In this document: in pieces, positions 12,530 to 24,695 of the stretch
Numbering within the stretch: position 1 is the first letter of the stretch
Layout: every line of letters starts with the position of its first letter
From: Neopestalotiopsis rosae
Lineage: Eukaryota > Ascomycota > Sordariomycetes > Amphisphaeriales > Sporocadaceae
Direction of reading: 5' to 3'
Length of the DNA: 64,000 nt
Assembly (NCBI GenBank): GCA_023078685.1
Contig: JALGAS010000005.1
Coordinates: forward strand, 3,224,001-3,288,000
The notes under the pieces: generated by a model
The model's input: only the letters and a program-made list of their open reading frames with translations
Database searches by the model: none
Told to the model about the DNA's origin: nothing
Position numbers and translations under genes: made by a program

Positions 12530-15403
12530 ATGGGCCTCAAGTCATACTTCACTCCCGGCAAGGGAGGCAGCGCTAAGGAGGAAGAAAAGGGACATGTCGA
12601 GACGACAACGATCACGACCAGCACCTCCATGGCCATGACCGAAATTACTTCGTCTGGCAAGATGACGCCTCCGCTTATGAGGCCTACTCCTATCCCTGGG
12701 ACACCAGATCTTCTGACCCCCAGCAATGGTGGTACTCCATCTGGTTCTCGGCCAGGCTCGCTCTATTCGCGGCGATCAGTCTACCCAGCTGGTGATTTCC
12801 GGAACACGGCGAGAGACAGTCTGCTCGATGTCAAGACAGATGTCATGTGCAGCTGGCTCTACCAACGACAGATGGAAAAGCAATACGTGACTGGTATGCT
12901 CCCTGGCGAAGGAGTAGTCATCAAGAAGGGAAGGAACAACTATGCTTGCTGCCCACCACAACTCCGAGACTTGCCAGGAAACTTGCATGATATGGCCATG
13001 CAACTCAATGTCCGAGTACGTTCATCAGGCTTCCCGTATATTAATGTTTTGATGGGTTCTAACAGTTCATCAAGTGTGCCATGACGGTAAACACCAGAAT
13101 TGTTAATGTCATTCTCAAAGCGCGGAGAACCGCGTCTGACTACATTCCATTACCCGATGGCCTCCGCTTGCAGGTCTTGCCGTCCATGACCGACCTTCCC
13201 CGCTGCCAAAAGCACCATTTCGCTGCCTTCATCCAAGATGCCGGTATACTGGTCGTCTGGGAGGACGAACCTCAAAAGCTTCTGCCAAGGGCGGAAATTA
13301 TTGAGCGGCAGCTGATGAGAATGATCTGGGGCACTGGCAATCAAGAGGATGATGAAGACGAGAAGAACCAGGTTGAGGTCAACGTCTCGGCCGTCGATCT
13401 CGAAGCTTCCCTCGATGGAGAGATTCGCAAGACGAAGCTTACCAGCGCAATGATCGTCGGACTCACAATGGCGCTTTCAGTCACCTGTGTTGGAGTTGGT
13501 CTTCGCAACATCGTGTATGAGCTTTCCGTCGACGGCTCCTACGTCCGACTGGCTCTACTTGCCGTGATCCCGGTGCAGATTTTCGTCTCTCTGTTCTTCT
13601 TCCAAACTATCGTCGTCAACCTGTTTGAGGTCTTTGGACCCATTTCTGCCGTGGATAAGAATTCCAAGTACTACTCCGGAAAGGCACCAAGACGTCTGGA
13701 CCGCAACTTCACTGCCTTGCCTCACGTCACAATCCAGATGCCTGTCTACAAGGAGGGTCTCAACGGTGTCATTAAACCCACAATCGCTTCAGTCAAGCAA
13801 GCCATCTCCACATACGAAATGCAAGGTGGTACAGCCAACATCTTCATCAACGACGATGGTATGCAATTAATCACCGAGGATCAAGCCGATGCGCGCCGTG
13901 AGTTCTACGAAGAAAACAACATTGGCTGGGTGTCTCGACCCAAGCACAACCCGAAGCCTGCTGAGGGTGAGAGTGTTTTCCTGCGACGAGGAAAGTTCAA
14001 GAAGGCATCAAACATGAACTACGCCCTCATGGTCAGCAACCGTGTCGAAGATAAACTGCTTCAAGTCCAGCGTACATCCACTTGGTCTCAAGATGACGAA
14101 AATGCAGCTTACGACCAATGCCTCAACGAGGTCATCCAAGAGGACGAGGGCCGAACCTGGGCTGAAGGCAACATCCGCGTTGGTGACTACATTCTTATCA
14201 TTGATTCTGACACACGTGTTCCTGGAGACTGTCTTCTCGATGCTGTCAGCGAGATGGAGCAATCCCCTGAGGTGGCCATCTTGCAGTTCACGTCTGGTGT
14301 CATGAAAGTCAGCACTTCCTTCTTCGAAAGCGGTGTCACGTGGTTCACACAGCTCATCTACTCGGCTATCACTTTCACTGTCGCCAATGGAGATGCCTGC
14401 CCTTTCGTCGGCCACAATGCCGTATTGCGGTGGTCAGCTCTTCAAGATGCCGTTGCTTACACGGATGAGGACGGCTACGAAAAGTACTGGTCAGAGTCTC
14501 ACGTGTCTGAGGACTTTGAGATCTCAATGCAGCTGCAGTGCGCGGGCTATACTCTGCGATTTGCCGGATACACTGGAGATGGCTTCCAGGAGGGTGTCTC
14601 TCTCACCGTGTATGACGAATTGGCCAGATGGGAGAAGTATGCCTACGGATGCAACGAGCTCTTGTTCCACCCTCTACGATACTGGATCACCCGTGGACCC
14701 TTCACTCCTTTGTTCAGAAGATTCATCGGCTCGTCCATTGCTCTTCCCAAGAAGCTCACCATTCTCGCTTACATCGGTACCTACTACGCCATTGGTGCAG
14801 CTTGGCCGCTCACCGTCTTGAACTACTTCATTTCTGGATGGTTCTTTGGACTGTTGGACAAGTTCTACCTTGATTCCTTTGCCATTTATGTCTCGATCAT
14901 TGTCGTATTCACTGGTTTCGGTAACTTCTCTCTCGCTATCCTCCGTTACAGACTCAATGAGCAAGGACTGCTCGCAGCTTGTAAGTCAACCTCTACTCTC
15001 AGCTCAAATGTTCGCATACTTGAATACTAACTCTTTATACCTAGTCTGGAACAACATCAAGTGGATTCCCATGTTCACCATTTTCCTTGGTGGTATCCAG
15101 CTGCACGTGTCACAAGCTCTGTTGTCCCACTTCTTGGGCATCGAGATGAACTGGGGCGCCACAGCCAAGGAAATTGAAGATATCAACTTTGTCGAGGAAA
15201 TTCCGAGACTGCTCAAGCGCTTCAAGGGTACCTTTATCTTTGTGTTCCTCATGACTGCTCTCATGGTCTGCGGCGCATTTGCCTTCCCATACCAGTGGAG
15301 GATCAACGACTTTGCAGCCATCTGGCCCTTGGGAAGTTGCACAGTCTCCCACTTCTTGCTGCCAGTGGTGCTCAACCCTGCGCTGATGGTGTTCGCGTGG
15401 TAA
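12530..15403 (+). CDS. Membrane-bound family 2 glycosyltransferase (GT2)
   Basis: A processive-type GT2 enzyme at a membrane, likely making or exporting a surface polysaccharide from a UDP-sugar. Exons 12530-13015, 13066-14980 and 15045-15403 (introns 50 and 64 bp) give 919 aa. Residues 1-110 are low complexity (Ser/Thr/Pro). Two membrane segments lie near 288-307 and 320-345. The catalytic core follows: DDG (about 425-427), DSD (about 542-544), SEDFE (D about 645), then RWEKYAYGCNELLFHPLRYW (about 683-702) where cellulose/hyaluronan synthases have QxxRW. Several membrane segments close the protein. It lacks the usual fungal chitin synthase signatures such as QRRRW. It resembles the fungal GT2 reported to be needed for hyphal growth on solid surfaces in Zymoseptoria and Fusarium; that orthology is from memory. 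The product is unknown. Confidence 0.88.
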
Positions 15404-16759
15404 TCTTGTGCGAGTGGTGTTCCTCATCAAGACCATGGAGGAGAGGTAGATACACATAATGTCAATGAATGGTATATTACGGGCTATGCGCGGCGTTTAG
15501 GCTTATTGGATAGAGTTTGGATAGACAATTGGTTGTCGTATGAAAGGATACCACCGACCTGCAAGATTAGTAATGACGTCTCTCATTTTACAAACATTTC
15601 AAATACTTTAAATAGTAACTATACTCTGATTCAACCATTTTTGCTTAAAAGGAGAGTCTGCCTTGCGACCATCTGTTAAAATGACCAATATTGTGCTCAA
15701 ATGCAAACAGAATAGCTTCGGGACAGGTACGGAGCAGTACTACATGTTATATTATTGCTTGCGGATGCGGTCGAGTACTCAAAGCGGTATCGCAGTCCGA
15801 TTCCATCTTATAACGCACATGCCAATCTCGACTTTTCAGGATCTGGTACCTGTGCATATTCCGAAGATCGCTCTTAAGCGCTGATCATGGAAGAATCTTC
15901 GACCCCGTGTATCCATGCTAGAAAAGGGACTCCAATTTGACGAATTTGTAGCGCATCGTGGATCTCGTTGTGTAATTCCTAAACCCAAATGGTGACGCGA
16001 GACGTCCATGGCCCGGCGTATTCTTGACAAAGAGAAACTCCCAAAGCAGCCAAACAAAGCTTGAGCGCCCAAGCCACTACTGGGAGGGAGAGAAACGTCA
16101 AGTGCCACGCACATGACACGATGTCTTTTTCAATGACATTTCGAGTTACAATAGCCGAAGCGAAGCGGTCTTTGACTGTACATAGTTCATAAGTGTCCTA
16201 CTACTAGCTACCTAAAACCTAGGGGACCGGAGAAGAGCTCCAGTGTTTTTGGCGTCTTTCAGCTGCTAACTTCCCCACCTCTCGGCGGAATCAGCGGATC
16301 AGATAACGGCACAGCGGGTCTCAAACCACCCCCAGCTTGCCCAGCTCACCCAGCTTGTCCACAGCTGCCCAGTGGCGCCCCCTTACGTGCTCTGGAGTCC
16401 TGGAGCTTTGTCTCCAACTTTGAGTGTCTCGTTCCCACTTGCGAGCCCACCTGCCTTTACCTTCTGAAGCTACCATAACAAGAACGCGGCCTCCGGTTTA
16501 GGAGAGGAAGGAAGCTCTCGTCTGTTACTCCTGCTCAGCCACGAGGTTTCGGGTTTCGTGTTGCTCGAAAATAAAAAGAAGAGGACAAATCTTGTTCTCG
16601 TGCAGGCTCAAGAGATTCAACTCGTCTCGTCAATATAAACACCCAGTTGTATCCATCTTTGACCGTCTTTTGTTTCCCGCCGTTGTTATCTTTGCCTGTG
16701 CTTATCTTACGTCAACGACAACTTACACACGACCAAGTTGACCACTACCCAAAGCAACA
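15404..16759. other. Intergenic, GT2 3' side and F-box-like gene promoter
   Basis: No gene seen. Includes a three-copy 9-bp tandem repeat at 16331-16357 and a pyrimidine-rich leader ahead of the ATG at 16760. Confidence 0.55.
16331..16357. repeat. 9-bp tandem repeat, three copies
   Basis: Three adjacent 9-bp units, CCCAGCTTG, CCCAGCTCA, CCCAGCTTG, about 400 bp upstream of the gene at 16760. A related CCACAGCTG follows. It may be a cluster of binding sites or a minisatellite. Confidence 0.75.
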
Positions 16760-18455
16760 ATGGCCATCTTTGTTGATCTCGACGACGATGATGAATCGCC
16801 TTCTCTGCAACAGGGACAACATGTATATAACCATCCAGTGCAACCTCTAGGCGTGCCACAATGGCCCGCCCAGCGAGTCGCTGACGATGCTCCTCTTCCT
16901 CGTATTATCGAGCAGCGTCTGGACACGAAACAGAAAGAACAGAATGAGCTCTCTAGCAGCACCAACGACCCGGCTACATGCCAGAATATTTTCAGGAATG
17001 CAATGACAGAGGCTCTCGGATGCTATCCGTAGGCTGGCACCCCAAATTTGCTTTTTTCTCCCTGTCTTCAACAGCAAAACAGCTTCATCCTTTTGCCAGG
17101 GGACCCACGAGGTTCCCCTGGGAAAAGGGTGCAAGCCAAGACTAACACAAGGCGCAGAGTCGCGATGGCTGTTGCTTCATCTCTTGACCTCATCTCGCTC
17201 GACAATCTGTCCCGAACCTGCCGCCAGATCCACGCGTCGCTTCTGCAATACCGCGCTCCCCTAAAGTCGCACACCCTCCATTGCGAGTTCGAGGACGTCG
17301 AGCTCGATCCCGATGATACCCTTCGATACCGTGCCAGGGCTGGCAACTGGTTCTACATGGAAGAACTGGGGAACTCCAGCAGTAACTACAATGGCAAGAG
17401 CGGGCAGTGCGCCAGGGATATGGTGGCAGAATGTCGACGCTGTGCTCGAGTTGTGTGTAGGGTAAGCACTTCCCTCTTGCAAATGCTGCTTCTGAATGAC
17501 ACCATACCTCGAAAGTAATGAGGATGGGACGTCCATGAGTAATTCTAGGTCGTGAGACTGAACCCCATTTTGTAGAATTGTGCTATCAAGCCACCAGCTT
17601 CGATAGTACTCCGAGACAGACATCGCCGCCTCTGCACTCGTTGCACAAAGGCGCCGCTTGGCGCTCTCGCAAAACCTCCTTTGCAGGCATCGACGCCTAT
17701 CGATGCAGACATCATGAAGCGAGCTGTATGCACATGCCAAAGTGATGGCGTTTGGCTCTGCCAGCCCTGCGGCAGAAGCATCCGTGGTGCAGACAGTGAC
17801 TATCGAGCGTATGAAACCCCATGATTTTCAAAACGAACCCAGTAATTATTCGTAAAGAAGCACCAATTCACTAACTGCGGAATGCAGAATATGGCGTTGG
17901 CGGAATCAGTATGGCGACGTCATTGGCGGTGTGGGAACAGGGATTGGCGATGGCGATCGTGGAGTAATCTGCGGCCGGGAAGCTGAATGCTGTGGCGGTA
18001 AAGAACGTGAGCATGAGACCGACTGTGATGCCGCAGATGCGCGAGAGCACGTTCTGTCTAATCCAGGCACACCGCCGCCGGCGAACCCACACCCATTCCA
18101 GTCACAAATGACCAACAGTGATGCTCTAAGTCCAACGCCGTCTCCATCCTCGTCACCGGGCTCCCATCGCACCCCGACTCCTCCACATCTTGGCCCTGGA
18201 TATTTCCGCCATGAGATTGAAGGTATCGGCGGCGTCGTCAAGACAAAGAGACTCAGCATGATCCGAGTGGGTGCCTGTGTACCAGAATATGAGGACGAAA
18301 AACACCGAGGAGAGATCCTGGGAAGAGAGGTCGCTGGCCAGGCAAGAAGCTGGTGTGGCTGGTGCTGGAGAGTAATCCCAGGCAAAAAGGATCACGAGAA
18401 AGGGACAGAAAGGATGGGGAAAAGCAGGACACCTACAATCAAGGCTGATGCTTGA
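16760..18455 (+). CDS. Cys-rich protein with a degenerate F-box-like segment
   Basis: Four exons, 16760-17028, 17158-17461, 17576-17808 and 17888-18455 (introns 129, 114 and 79 bp), give 457 aa. An acidic start (VDLDDDDE) is followed by an F-box-like helix pair (SSLDLISLDNLSRTCRQIH, about 97-115) without the usual leading LPxE. A Cys-rich region then holds Cys at about 174, 182, 185, 190, 193, 211, 214, 243, 245, 253 and 256 in CxxC/CxC pairs, consistent with bound zinc. GRSIRGAD and IWRWRNQYGDVIGG blocks follow, then a Ser/Pro linker and a C-terminal SWCGWCWRVIPGKKD. I recognise the Cys-rich half as a conserved uncharacterised filamentous-fungal family; some copies carry an F-box. Ubiquitin-ligase adaptor is a guess. 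Intron 1 is the least certain junction; it is supported by a CTAAC branch site and restored frame. Confidence 0.82.
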
Positions 18456-19023
18456 ACATCTGTGAGGCCGCCATACAGGTGGGATTATAATTGAAGGAGT
18501 TTGGGTTCTACAACAACGGCGCATATGGCAGTATAATTTGATGCATGCTGCATTTCAGGCGCAAGGCGTAGATAATGCACCCAACGAGTGCGTTTGTTTG
18601 GTAATAGTTTCGGATTTATACAAATGATTGACGCCCATTGATGAGAATCAATGTGACCTCGTTGATATACAGTGAAGGGGTGATTAGTATCTGACAGTTG
18701 ACCTTGCCTCGTGTCTATCCCCCAAACGCCATGGTTGACAAATGTCATATGCTTTTCGCTTTCTCCTTTGTTTTGTTCCATATATCCCGAATGAGGACGT
18801 TTTGTTGTACACATAAGACACAATTTTCGTACAGCTTCTTTACTTGCTAACCACTCCACGGTTGAGCAACTGCTGCCATGTCTGAGCCCACACACAGGCC
18901 ATGCTTCTGATCAAGACATGGCGCTGGTACCTTTCCCCAGGCTCTCCCCAGTCTTCAGTTTCATATCCGCTGTCCCCTCTCTGTCTCTTTCTCTGTTTTT
19001 CGTTGAGGTCTCGTTCTCCCTCA
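18456..19023. other. Convergent 3' intergenic region
   Basis: Holds the 3' UTRs of the plus-strand Cys-rich gene and the minus-strand mL58 gene. Nothing else seen. Confidence 0.6.
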
Positions 19024-19650
19024 TTATAACTCGCTCCTGCCCAGCATGGCTTTCCGCTTCTGGCGCTCCTCTCTCGCCTTTGTCCGGATGGGACCCCACC
19101 GGGCCTTGATGGCCTCGAGCCTCGCCTGCTCACTGGCCTTGTGCTCGGGGCTGGCCTTGCAGCACATCATGACGAACCAGTTGGTGCAGTCGTACTTTGC
19201 GGCCAGGGCCGCGACGCTCCACTTTGTCGGGTCCAGCGCCCGGAGCGCCCGCATCTCCTCGACCTGCTCCCTCGTGACGTTTTGCTTGGGCGGGACGAAG
19301 CCTCCGTTGGCCTGGGTGCCGAGCTCCGGAGCCGTCACCGTTGATGCTGTTGTTGACGATGACGATGATGACGATGCCCGGATAATCTGTGTGAGGTTGG
19401 CTTGCCGGCGGGGGTCGGACCGCGGCAGGAACTTGAAGGGCGTGTGGTAGACCGAGGGCGCCGACGACGGCGGGTTGAAGATGATGTGGTCCTCGTTGCT
19501 CTTGCCGGCCAGGAACGACTCGTGGGGCGCGATCTTGAGGGCCTTTCTCGTCCGCGATGCCGTCGCTTGGGTTCGTTTCGCGGTCCGGGGGAGGAGGAAC
19601 TGCGAGGCGATGGCGAGGCGCCTGAGAGGTTGTAGGACGGGGCGTTCCAT
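19024..19650 (-). CDS. mrpl20: Mitochondrial ribosomal protein mL58 (MRPL20 family)
   Basis: Single-exon 208-aa protein of the mitochondrial large ribosomal subunit. The start is basic and free of acidic residues (MERPVLQPLRRLAIASQFLLPRTAKRTQ), as expected for a cleavable mitochondrial presequence. The family core follows: YHTPFKFLP (about residue 68 on), a Ser-rich linker, then FVPPKQNVTREQVEEMRALR and DPTKWSVAALAAKYDCTNWFV, a helix-turn-helix-like segment typical of fungal MRPL20. The tail is very basic (KAREERQKRKAML), suited to rRNA contact. ATG at 19650 is the first in frame. It is divergent from the gene at 22705 but separated by 3 kb. The family is fungus-specific, so the assignment rests on motif memory; alternatives are unlikely. 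Confidence 0.88.
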   Translation of the reverse strand: MERPVLQPLRRLAIASQFLLPRTAKRTQATASRTRKALKIAPHESFLAGKSNEDHIIFNPPSSAPSVYHTPFKFLPRSDPRRQANLTQIIRASSSSSSSTTASTVTAPELGTQANGGFVPPKQNVTREQVEEMRALRALDPTKWSVAALAAKYDCTNWFVMMCCKASPEHKASEQARLEAIKARWGPIRTKAREERQKRKAMLGRSEL

Positions 19651-22600
19651 TTTCTCTTTTCGTTGTGGATGTATACGGATATGTATGCGTATGTGTGCTG
19701 GCCCAGCGTTGGGGCTCGCTCAATCTTCGAGACGAACGTCAATTGATGGAAACCTGTCCGGCAATTTTCAAAGCCAAGATCGTGTCAGGGTCTCCAAATC
19801 CGTCAATTCGCCGGTGCGTGTTTTCGGGGGCGCATACGGGAGACTGGTGATGGTCCGACCCTTCTCAAATTCTCAAATCTAAGGAGCTCCAACACCACCC
19901 AGTGCCGCGATAGCTTCGCACGTCGGAGCCCAGGCAAATTTTTAGTCCGCGTTGGTCACGTGGCCCAGAGATCGCGTCGCGATAAGAAGCTTATCGCATT
20001 TGGCTCCAAACTCTTGAGTCTTTGCAACTTGGGGTCCGCCGGGTCCAGTCCAGGCTTGTCTCAATTCGGCCCCAAAAAAAGGACCCCAAAGAAAAAGACC
20101 CTCGCTGCCTCGTGCTCTCGAGTGGTGGAGAGTCCGACTCACTGTGGCCCCACTATTGCCCGTCCTGGGAAAGCTGCGCAAAAGTTGGGGGGTTGCACCG
20201 AATTCCCAGGTCTTGTTCGAAGGTCAGGGATCGACACAGGCAGAACCCCGAAAGCGAACAGACGAAATCCCAATCGCCAATCTTTGAGATTGTTTCGAGC
20301 GAAAAGAGACTGGGCAGCCCCTCATGGTGACGTAGTGTTTCCTACTTTACGATCACAATTTAGAGTTTCATGTGGATTGGAAGATGTGCGCAGCTCCATG
20401 TCAGGAACACCTAGCGGTTGGGCATATATCGCATACATAGCACACACACACCTTCAACAGTCTTTGGATTTCTACACAGCAAAACAATTGCCTCACGTTT
20501 CCAATATAACCAAGGATTCGTCGTCGCCCAACCTGACTTTCATATCACGGGACAGACCCATGCTGGGTGACGAGATTACAAAGTACACTCTCAGCCTGTC
20601 GATGGAAACGTCCTACTCTACCGGACTGTCTGAACAATTTCCATTGTTACAGGGTGCAAAGTTTGAGTGAAACTGCCCATCAGTAAGTCAGCATTTTAGG
20701 TGCATTATACACCCGTACGCAGAAGATTTTTTGGGAGCACGAGACCAAGAAACTTTCCGTCTTTTGTAGGCTCAGCTCAGCTTAACCCACATTGCCAGAC
20801 TGACTACAACATACCTGTATGGTCTTGTTTGCGAGTGTGAGCATGGCTATTGTCGCTATTTAATGTACATGGGAATACTAGATGCTGCGCGTTACCATGC
20901 CATCAAACATGGCTGTGCAATAGCGGTACTGTAATCATAAGGCCGTTGCCTGCCGCACCTGTATTTATTTTCAGCAACACGACACGGGATGGATTGCATA
21001 GACTCTTTAATGCGACCAGCAGCAGGCCCAATCAGGAAGCGCCGTTCCAGGACATCGCATGAGCCGACTCTCTGCTTTCAGTCACGGCCGTTGTTGGCCC
21101 AATATTAAGGGCCTCCTCTGGCTGCCGAATGCCAGAACTTGGAAACGCCCGCTGTCCCCATTAGGCGCATGGAACAAACAGGATCTCCTGCCTGCCCTCT
21201 AACGATCGTCATCTGGCCTCTGCGCTGCTGCCAAGGGAGTCGAGTCCTTCTTCCCTTTTCGAATGCATTGCCGCTCTCTGGCTTTCCCGATAAATAGACC
21301 CTGCAGAGCCCAGTTTTCCCTTGCCAAACTTCACCTCATGTGATCCCGATGATGCTGCTGTTGTATCGTGACAAAGCTTGCTCAATCCTCAAATCTTACG
21401 ATCCACAAGACTGACGACGAATACATACGCCCATATATACTTTCCATTGCTGCAGTTGCATTTCGGCGACAAAACAACCACGCGCACAACTACCAACCTA
21501 CATACTACCTATGAACTTTTGCAGCTGTAGTAGTATTAGTCCGTACTTTTGAGAAAAGCTTCGACCTCTTACCATTTTCTCAACACAATAAAACTCAACC
21601 CAGATTGAGTTTACGGTGTTGTCAGTGAAGGACGCGGACCAAGGCTATTCATTCGAAATTTGTTACGGTGTCCCCGGAATCCCTCAAAGTTTGTGTCCTC
21701 GACGACGACACCCGTGGACCCTGGGGGCTCGCTACTAGTGTTCGACTTACACGAAGTTGCCAGCAAATCGACCATTCCCCGCCAAAGTGCTCCTGTGACA
21801 GCCAACGCGACCATCGTTGGAGAGTTCGCAAACTAGCCAAGCCTGATTGGTAGCCAGTCCTTGAGTTTTCCCGAAGGCGAGGGGGTTTTCCACCGAAGGA
21901 AAAAAGAGAGAAGAGTCGCATATTCGCATAACTCGCATATCCTTTTCTTCTTTTTCCCTGCCCTCTTCTCGATCGCTCTTGTTCAAAATCCCACTTCTTG
22001 TATCCCTCGATTTGACCTGGTTCACCCCACGTCATTTCTCGACGCCAAACTGCAACTTGCTCCATACTGTTCTGGGTCCCGGGCTCCAGCATCGCGACCT
22101 TCCTTTCCCACCTGGAGCAGATCTCTCTTGGTGACCGCATCTCCTCGCGTGTGTCACGAGGAACGCAAGTCGCATTTTAACGTGACTTTTCGGCAATCGA
22201 TACAGGCCTAGGTCTTGCTGCAAAGAGCTGAGACGACTACGAAGGCGATTGTTTTACTGTTGACTCACATACAAATCGCTTGAGCCACCTCGACCGGCTC
22301 TGCCCATCCCGCGCGGAACAGCTTGTTCAAGGTAGGTCTATCTCATTCTACGCGATACTTCAAGTTGGCAGAAAAGTCTCAAATTGTGACCCTGAGAGGG
22401 CGGCTGTTGCGCATCTTGCCATCTTATGAGCATACAGCTCTTCGAGATACGGGTCGCTATTGATGTGTATGCACATGTGCGACCTGGCCTGGGTTCCATT
22501 CCCCCACATTCGCCTTCTCACCGTTTCAACCTAGCTCGCGGCCTTTCCGAATGATATCAGTCCCCTTGTCGCCCAAAGGAGGATAAAAAAATCCTTCTGC

Positions 22601-22704
22601 ATATTCTTTTCGCTGACTTACTATGGTCTTAGCTGTCAAAACTCAACCGCCCACAGTCTCGCCTCCGGCACACTTAAGGTTCAATCGAGTGTAAGCTTGA
22701 AGCA
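19651..22704. other. 3 kb divergent intergenic region
   Basis: Separates the minus-strand mL58 gene from the plus-strand gene at 22705. The long open frame at 19960-20670 begins with GTG and has no domain, so I do not call it. Near the right end, 22332-22632 has GTAGGT ... CTTAG ends and could be a leader intron of the 22705 gene. Confidence 0.5.
22332..22632 (+). other. Possible 5' UTR intron of the 22705 gene
   Basis: A GTAGGT donor follows TTCAAG at 22331, and a GTCTTAG acceptor ends at 22632 with a GCTGACTTAC branch-like site upstream. Splicing would remove several upstream ATGs. Inferred from consensus only. Confidence 0.35.
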
Positions 22705-23802
22705 ATGAGCCTCGCACCAGCCGCGGATATACAGAAGCAGGCCTCTGCGCCTAGCTTGAACGAACCGACGTCAACCTCGGGATCCACCCCGACTCTGACT
22801 GAGAAGGACGTTGTTGAAGGTGACAACACCAAAACCAAGAAGCGCAGTCTTTTTGGCTTTGGAAAGAAGAAGACCGAGGACAAGGCAAGCAGTGCTGCCA
22901 CTGCTAGCAAAACATCGTCCAAGGCCGAAGCCAGTCTTCCTAGCCCTCCTCAGACTCACGAGACATCGCAGCTCTCCTCAAGACGATCAACCCAGACATC
23001 CCCGGGCCCAATGGAAGCCCCGCACAGGATACCCTCGTCTCCAGGACGGGGTTTCTACACGACTTCTCCGCACCTTGCGTCCCCAGCTGGCTCTCAGATC
23101 TTTGAACGTGATGTACAAGAGAGTACTGCCGTACTGCCCAATTCGCCAGCCATTCCTTCCCACATACAAGTCGAGAACAATATCCCGCCCGCACTGGATG
23201 CAGCATCAGAGGCCATCACCGACGACCATCTCAATCCCGACAGCGTCGAAATCGTAACTCACGCCTCGCACCAGCCCGCCTCTGTGGCAGTCACGGGTGG
23301 TGCTCCCTATGAGACGCAATCAAGCGCTTCTTGGGTAGACGAACTTCAGTCACTTGCTGAGAAGGAGGAAGCCTCCTCCAATTACGGCAATCTGGATGCT
23401 GCAGATGTCAGACGTCTCAGCTTCATTTCGTTTGCCGATGTGGTTCAGGCTGAGCAACACGGTGTTGGGGCGAGTAGCCGAGACTCCATGCATCTTGCCG
23501 GTCTGACCTCCGTGTCTAGCGGGCTCAACCGCTCGCCTTCTCCCGTGCGTTCGCCCATGTCATCACAGGGACCCGAAACTTCGCCGCCGACAAGCAAGTC
23601 CGGCTCCGTCAAGGGTGTGGAGATGTCACCTCGGAAATCTTTGGGTAGTCCCAGCTCTACTCAGCACAACTTGGGTCTCGGTACGAGCGGCGACCTAAAC
23701 ATTGAGACCATGTCACAAGCCCTCAGACGCACAGGCAGCACTGATCTTAGCATTCATCGCAGCATACCTGTCAGTCCCATTGAGGGCCAATCTCCTCGCT
23801 AG
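22705..23802 (+). CDS. Conserved disordered Ser/Pro-rich fungal protein
   Basis: Single-exon 365-aa protein, unrecognised beyond being of a filamentous-ascomycete type. Ser, Thr and Pro dominate and most of it should be disordered. A basic KKRSLFGFGKKKTEDK block lies near residue 45. More ordered, probably conserved stretches are SASWVDELQSLAEKEEASS, then DVRRLSFISFADVVQAEQH (about 235-255) and GDLNIETMSQALRRTGSTDLS near the C-terminus. SP/TP sites are numerous (RSPSPVRSP, PVSPIEGQSP), consistent with CDK or MAPK substrates. No membrane segment, signal peptide or Cys motif is seen. The ATG lies in an AGCAATGAG context after a long pyrimidine-rich leader that may hold an intron. Codon use is coherent throughout, so I am confident it is a gene but not of its function. 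Confidence 0.75.
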   Translation: MSLAPAADIQKQASAPSLNEPTSTSGSTPTLTEKDVVEGDNTKTKKRSLFGFGKKKTEDKASSAATASKTSSKAEASLPSPPQTHETSQLSSRRSTQTSPGPMEAPHRIPSSPGRGFYTTSPHLASPAGSQIFERDVQESTAVLPNSPAIPSHIQVENNIPPALDAASEAITDDHLNPDSVEIVTHASHQPASVAVTGGAPYETQSSASWVDELQSLAEKEEASSNYGNLDAADVRRLSFISFADVVQAEQHGVGASSRDSMHLAGLTSVSSGLNRSPSPVRSPMSSQGPETSPPTSKSGSVKGVEMSPRKSLGSPSSTQHNLGLGTSGDLNIETMSQALRRTGSTDLSIHRSIPVSPIEGQSPR

Positions 23803-24695
23803 AAGCCGGGATGCCAGTTGAGACTCCAAAGTCGTTTCTGTGACGAAACCTTCATGACAAAAAAAATTGCTCCAATACGCTGGTCTTTGCAAAAGTCATG
23901 GCAGCGCAGTTGAGCACAACCTAGCTCTCTCCCTTGAGACTTGGAGTTGAGAAGAATTTGATTTTCAGGAGCAATAGGTGTTTACTTCTTTTCGTCTCTT
24001 TTCTTGCCAGGGAACCTATGGATCGTTTTTGGACCTTTCAAACATTGTTGAACTTTTTTCGTACGCCCTTTTCAGGACGGTGGTCATTTTGGAGTCACGT
24101 ACTATTCCCCCATTGCGCGTGAGAGAGACCGAGGTTGAAGGTGTAGTTGGTTCCCAAGTTTGGGATAAGATGGGAATCAAGGCTCAGTTGAAAATCGCAT
24201 AGATATCCAAACTGCCTCGTGGAGGAAGGCTGTTGATCCGGTGGCTCTCTTTTTGAACAAAAAATTTATTTCGAGGACAATGCAAATGGCGTTGTGACCA
24301 ACTTATTCCTATATGACTGACATCTTATGATTGTGAATACTACGCCCATTGATTATGCAACAAACCGGCGAAAATGATAGTTGTCCGCAAAAGGATCTAT
24401 GTTGACTCGCTGCGCCTTCTTATATCAATCCATAGCCAAGACTTACAGTACAACTTAGCCAGCTATGAATAGTCTGGGTGAATGATTTTCTTGATCTACT
24501 TTGACATATCCGACATTTTCTGCCGCGTCTACAACAATCTCCGTGCTCTCCATAGCCAAGCTTTGGATTGGAATTCGGGGGGGAACCATCCAACAGCGGC
24601 AATTCCCGTCTCTTTTCGTCCCATTAATAGTGGGATAAGGGAGGTCCAGCAACTACTAGATCGACACGACTCGAAGCCGTTTGGCTGACAGTTTT

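Noticed and set aside
19960..20670. 236-codon plus-strand open frame between mL58 and the 22705 gene
   Set aside because: It begins with GTG. The first ATG in frame is near 20398, leaving about 90 codons of low-information sequence with no domain.
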